A stretch of 64,000 nt of DNA from Mastigamoeba balamuthi (taxonomy: Eukaryota > Evosea > Mastigamoebida > Mastigamoebidae): contig CACRSC010000017.1 of NCBI GenBank assembly GCA_902651635.1, positions 157,066 through 221,065 on the forward strand, in the 5' to 3' direction. The notes under the pieces were generated by a model. It saw only the letters and a program-made list of their open reading frames with translations. It ran no database searches and had not been told where the DNA came from. Shown one piece after another: positions 61,422 through 64,000 of this stretch (the first letter of the stretch is position 1; each line of letters opens with the position of its first letter). The position numbers and the translations under genes were made by a program.

Positions 61422-63611
61422 ATGTCAGTGCGTGCGCGACAATCCCTCCCCCAACGCTCTTCCCCTAACCCCACCCGTCACTCAGGGGCCGCTATCCATT
61501 TTCGTCAAGTACGGCAGCGTGCAGGCCAAGGTCACCGTCGCCGAGGGCACCGACGGCGACGACTTCACGGACGCGGTCGCCGCGAAGCTCAGGGAGCGGG
61601 GCCACAGAATCGGCGAGCCCTTTGCCCTGGTGGTCGGCTCCGACGCGGTCAGCCACAAGGACTTCCCCCGGCACGACCAGGCGTCGAGGCCGGTGCCCTT
61701 CTTTGTCGAGGGCGAGGGCGTGCTGGGCGGCAAGCACGTCCTCAACGCCAGAGCCCTGCTGGACTCGCGCCTCGCCAAGTTCCTGAAGGACGAGAGACAG
61801 GACATAGTCGTGGTGCTGCTCTCTGCCCTGGGTGCGCAGCCTTCTGCTGGGGTTCCGGACAGTGCTGCTGTTCTGTTAACAGCACGAGTGCTCCCACACG
61901 CACTCTTGTGCTCGACCTCTGACACGGCATGCCCGCAGGCGAGGCAGAAGACAGGCAGCGGAAGCGAGCGCGCACGGCGAACAGGTTCCTCGACTTTGCC
62001 GAGGCGCTGATGCAGGCAAAGTTTGCTGTGCCCGACGAGACGGCCGAGAGCGGGTGGCGAACAGCGGGCGAGTGGACGGAGCACAGCGTCATCGACCTGA
62101 GCGCAGCTGTCGGCATACTGGGGCTGGGCACACTCTCGCACGTCTGGGTGCGCTCGTCGTACGTGGCGTTGCGCGACCGCGTTTTGCGGGCGCTCTACAG
62201 CGACTCGCCGCACGAGGCGACTCCCGTGGTGCTGACGGGCACTCCCGGAGTCGGGAAGTCTGCGTTCTTTCTGCTCATCGTCCGCGAGGCACTATTGCGG
62301 CTACGCGACGATGTGAAGCACGCATCTTTCGCGTTCCGCATGGCGGGGTTCGAGCGCACAATGCTGTACGAGTGGTCGCAGGACGGCCTCACGGTGTCGA
62401 GGATGGCGGCGCCGCAGTCGGTGCTGCACCTGTTCGACGCAGTGAAGCCGCCGGCAACGGTCAGGTTCCTTCTGTCGTCGTCGCCAAATGACAGCGTGAT
62501 GCACCAGGCAGTGAAGCAAGCCATGACGTACGGCACAAGCACAAGCAGCCTCTTCACGGTTGATGCTGATCTTTTTCAGATACTACATGCCTACATGGAC
62601 GCTGGACGAGCTCCTTGAGTGCAACAAGGTGTGTCAGAAGCGCGATACGCAGGTCGTTGCGAGCCTGTTCGCGCTGTGGGGTGGATCTGCGCGCCCAGTC
62701 CTGGGCATGCTGGAACAGGCCAGCGAGACACAGTGGGAGACGCTCCTGGCATCGACCACGTATAACTCGTTCTGTATTTATCCACACCCACCCAGCAACA
62801 CAAAAGAAAAGAGTCTCACACCTTTGGCCCAGATGCTATGGCAGAGGCCATCGGAAACCCCGGCAAGGGGAAGAATGAGTCCATCAGGGACAGCATTGTG
62901 CACCTGAAGGTGCAGATGGAGGGTGATCATGCGTACCTGAAAGCCGTTCGCACGTGGGGGTCTACTGCAATGCTCGACCAGCTCCTCAAGTCAATGGACG
63001 GCGCACAGAGAATCCGTAGGTCTCGTACACACCTATCAGGCTCAATCTGTTTCGTAGATCAAGTGAGGACATTGATGAACATGTGCAGCGCTGACTCGGT
63101 GGAGCTTCGGGGCATACTCTTCGAGCGCTTTGCCCATTGCGTACTTCCGAACACAGAGGTGGCCTTCAAGAGACGCTGCCTCGAGGAGGACTCTGGCGGA
63201 CTCACAGAGGCAGTCACACCGCCGAAGCTTCAGAAGGAGAGGTTCACGAACATGGCAACTCTGAAAGCCGCAGGGAAGCTTGCACCTGGCAAGTACTACT
63301 ACTCCAAGGTGCACACCTTCGAGGCAGTCGACTCGTTTGCACTCTCGGAGGACTCCAGAACGCTGGTCCTATATCAGATGACGGTCTCCCGCGAGCACAG
63401 CGAGAAGTTTGCTGGGATCCTGGAGGTCTACAGTCTCAGGCCCGAATCTGTTACCGCTGTCCACCTCGTTTTTGTTGTGCCAGCCGAGATATTCCCTTCG
63501 TTCAAGAAGCAGAAGGTGGTTATGCTTGACTCTAAGCCTGTCGAGTCCACCTATTCGATCATGCCCCGCCTCCGGCAGTACTGCCTCGAGATTGACCCGC
63601 ATCCTGTCTAG
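61422..63611 (+). CDS. Crinkler/RHS-type protein: header, P-loop NTPase and nuclease-like C-terminus
   Basis: About 620 residues, six exons. Exon 1 is ATG TCA only (61422-61427), followed by a 58-nt intron (GTGCGT...CTCAG) and the header domain GPLSIFVKYGSVQAKVTVAE. After LGEAEDRQRKRART comes a P-loop NTPase: VVLTGTPGVGKSAFFLLIVR (Walker A), FLLSSSP, then YYMPTWTLDELLECN. The C-terminal domain reads GILFERFAHCVLPN, YYYSKVHTFEAVDSFALSED and LVLYQMTVSREHSEKF, the FE...D...Q-T pattern of the REase-fold domain in Crinkler/RHS proteins. Such proteins are effectors in oomycetes and chytrids and occur as large families in several free-living protists. The gene looks whole. Third-position GC is lower than in the genes to its left. 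Its role here, whether conflict, effector or genome defence, is unknown. Confidence 0.8.
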
Positions 63612-64000
63612 CCCACATCCTTGAAGATTTTTCGAAACACAAGATCCCTTACTGACAGTGTGTTATCACAAGTGATTGCCAACAAACCACTGGCAAAGAA
63701 TTATATGCCAGAGGCAGAAAGGAATACCAAGGTAACAAAAACAACGTACTGCAAGTGTGTAGAGCATGTCTGACTGCACACTCTTGAGGTAGTCATCGTT
63801 GGGTACTATTCCTCCCCCCCCTCACACCACACCATGCAGAATTGTGGCATGCCTGTCGAGATGCTTGAAACCGCACCCTACAGCCACCTGCAGGTTGTCT
63901 GCAACCTGCACACAGTGTTTCTGCAGCAGCATGGCCTGCTTGTGCCTGGTCTTATTCAGCTTATTTGTCATTGTTTTGTGATTTATTGTCGCCAGCACAT
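63612..64000. other. AT-richer right end without a recognisable gene
   Basis: 389 bp after the Crinkler/RHS-type gene. A small perfect hairpin, GCAGGTTG-TCTG-CAACCTGC, lies near 63890-63909. Nothing else is recognised. The base composition resembles 58.5-59.6 kb. Confidence 0.45.

Noticed and set aside
1-64000. Virus-like elements, LTR elements, LINEs or CRISPR arrays
   Set aside because: No reverse transcriptase, integrase, capsid-type or repeat-spacer pattern seen on either strand.

Overview
The window is eukaryotic nuclear DNA from a compact, GC-rich protist genome. Genes lie on both strands and are often only 100-300 bp apart. Most are split by short introns (about 35-310 nt), nearly all GT-AG. 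Gene content points to an anaerobic or low-oxygen amoeba, most like the archamoeba Mastigamoeba. A group-B-like [FeFe] hydrogenase occurs with a mitochondrial-type succinate dehydrogenase iron-sulfur subunit that has a targeting presequence. There are also a CYFIP-type actin regulator, an EF-hand actin-bundling-like protein and V-ATPase parts. The organism assignment is inference.

Layout. 0-10 kb: a partial HAD-like gene, splicing factor PRP6, a secreted unknown protein and a long low-complexity protein. 10-20 kb: V-ATPase subunit A, ribosomal protein uS3, LSM2, a Rogdi/RAV2 V-ATPase assembly factor, an unknown protein and the prefoldin-like URI. 19.4-24.2 kb: SDHB, a kinase-like gene, and a decayed second copy of the URI-tail/SDHB block. 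That copy is split by a secreted 2H-phosphoesterase-like gene. 24-30 kb: unknown proteins and an SLC35-type transporter, with one assembly artefact at 29062. 30-42 kb: glutaminyl-tRNA synthetase, an EF-hand protein, a Sel1-repeat protein, the hydrogenase and an RBM5/10-like splicing factor. 42-48 kb: a large fusion protein and an Rnl2-type RNA ligase. 48-58 kb: a beta-helix protein, oligoendopeptidase F, a fatty-acid elongase, a fused pseudouridine-catabolic enzyme and a compact lipin. 58-64 kb: an AT-richer region with DNA polymerase delta subunit 3 and a Crinkler/RHS-type protein.

The most unusual object is the gene at 42056-46786. Two SH3 domains are followed by roughly the first two thirds of a CYFIP/Sra-1 protein (the Rac-binding subunit of the WAVE complex), then a SAM domain and a complete R-S-ExE ADP-ribosyltransferase domain. 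This suggests an enzyme tethered to the actin-nucleation machinery. Other features worth attention are four GC-AG introns, introns placed directly after the start codon, a recurring GATATC/GTATCTT promoter motif, and the nested duplication around SDHB.

Linked functions: two V-ATPase components (catalytic subunit A and the RAVE-like Rogdi) lie 2.3 kb apart. Splicing is served by PRP6, LSM2 and RBM5/10. The hydrogenase and SDHB define the energy metabolism of the organelle. No tRNA, rRNA, CRISPR, retroelement or virus-like element was recognised.
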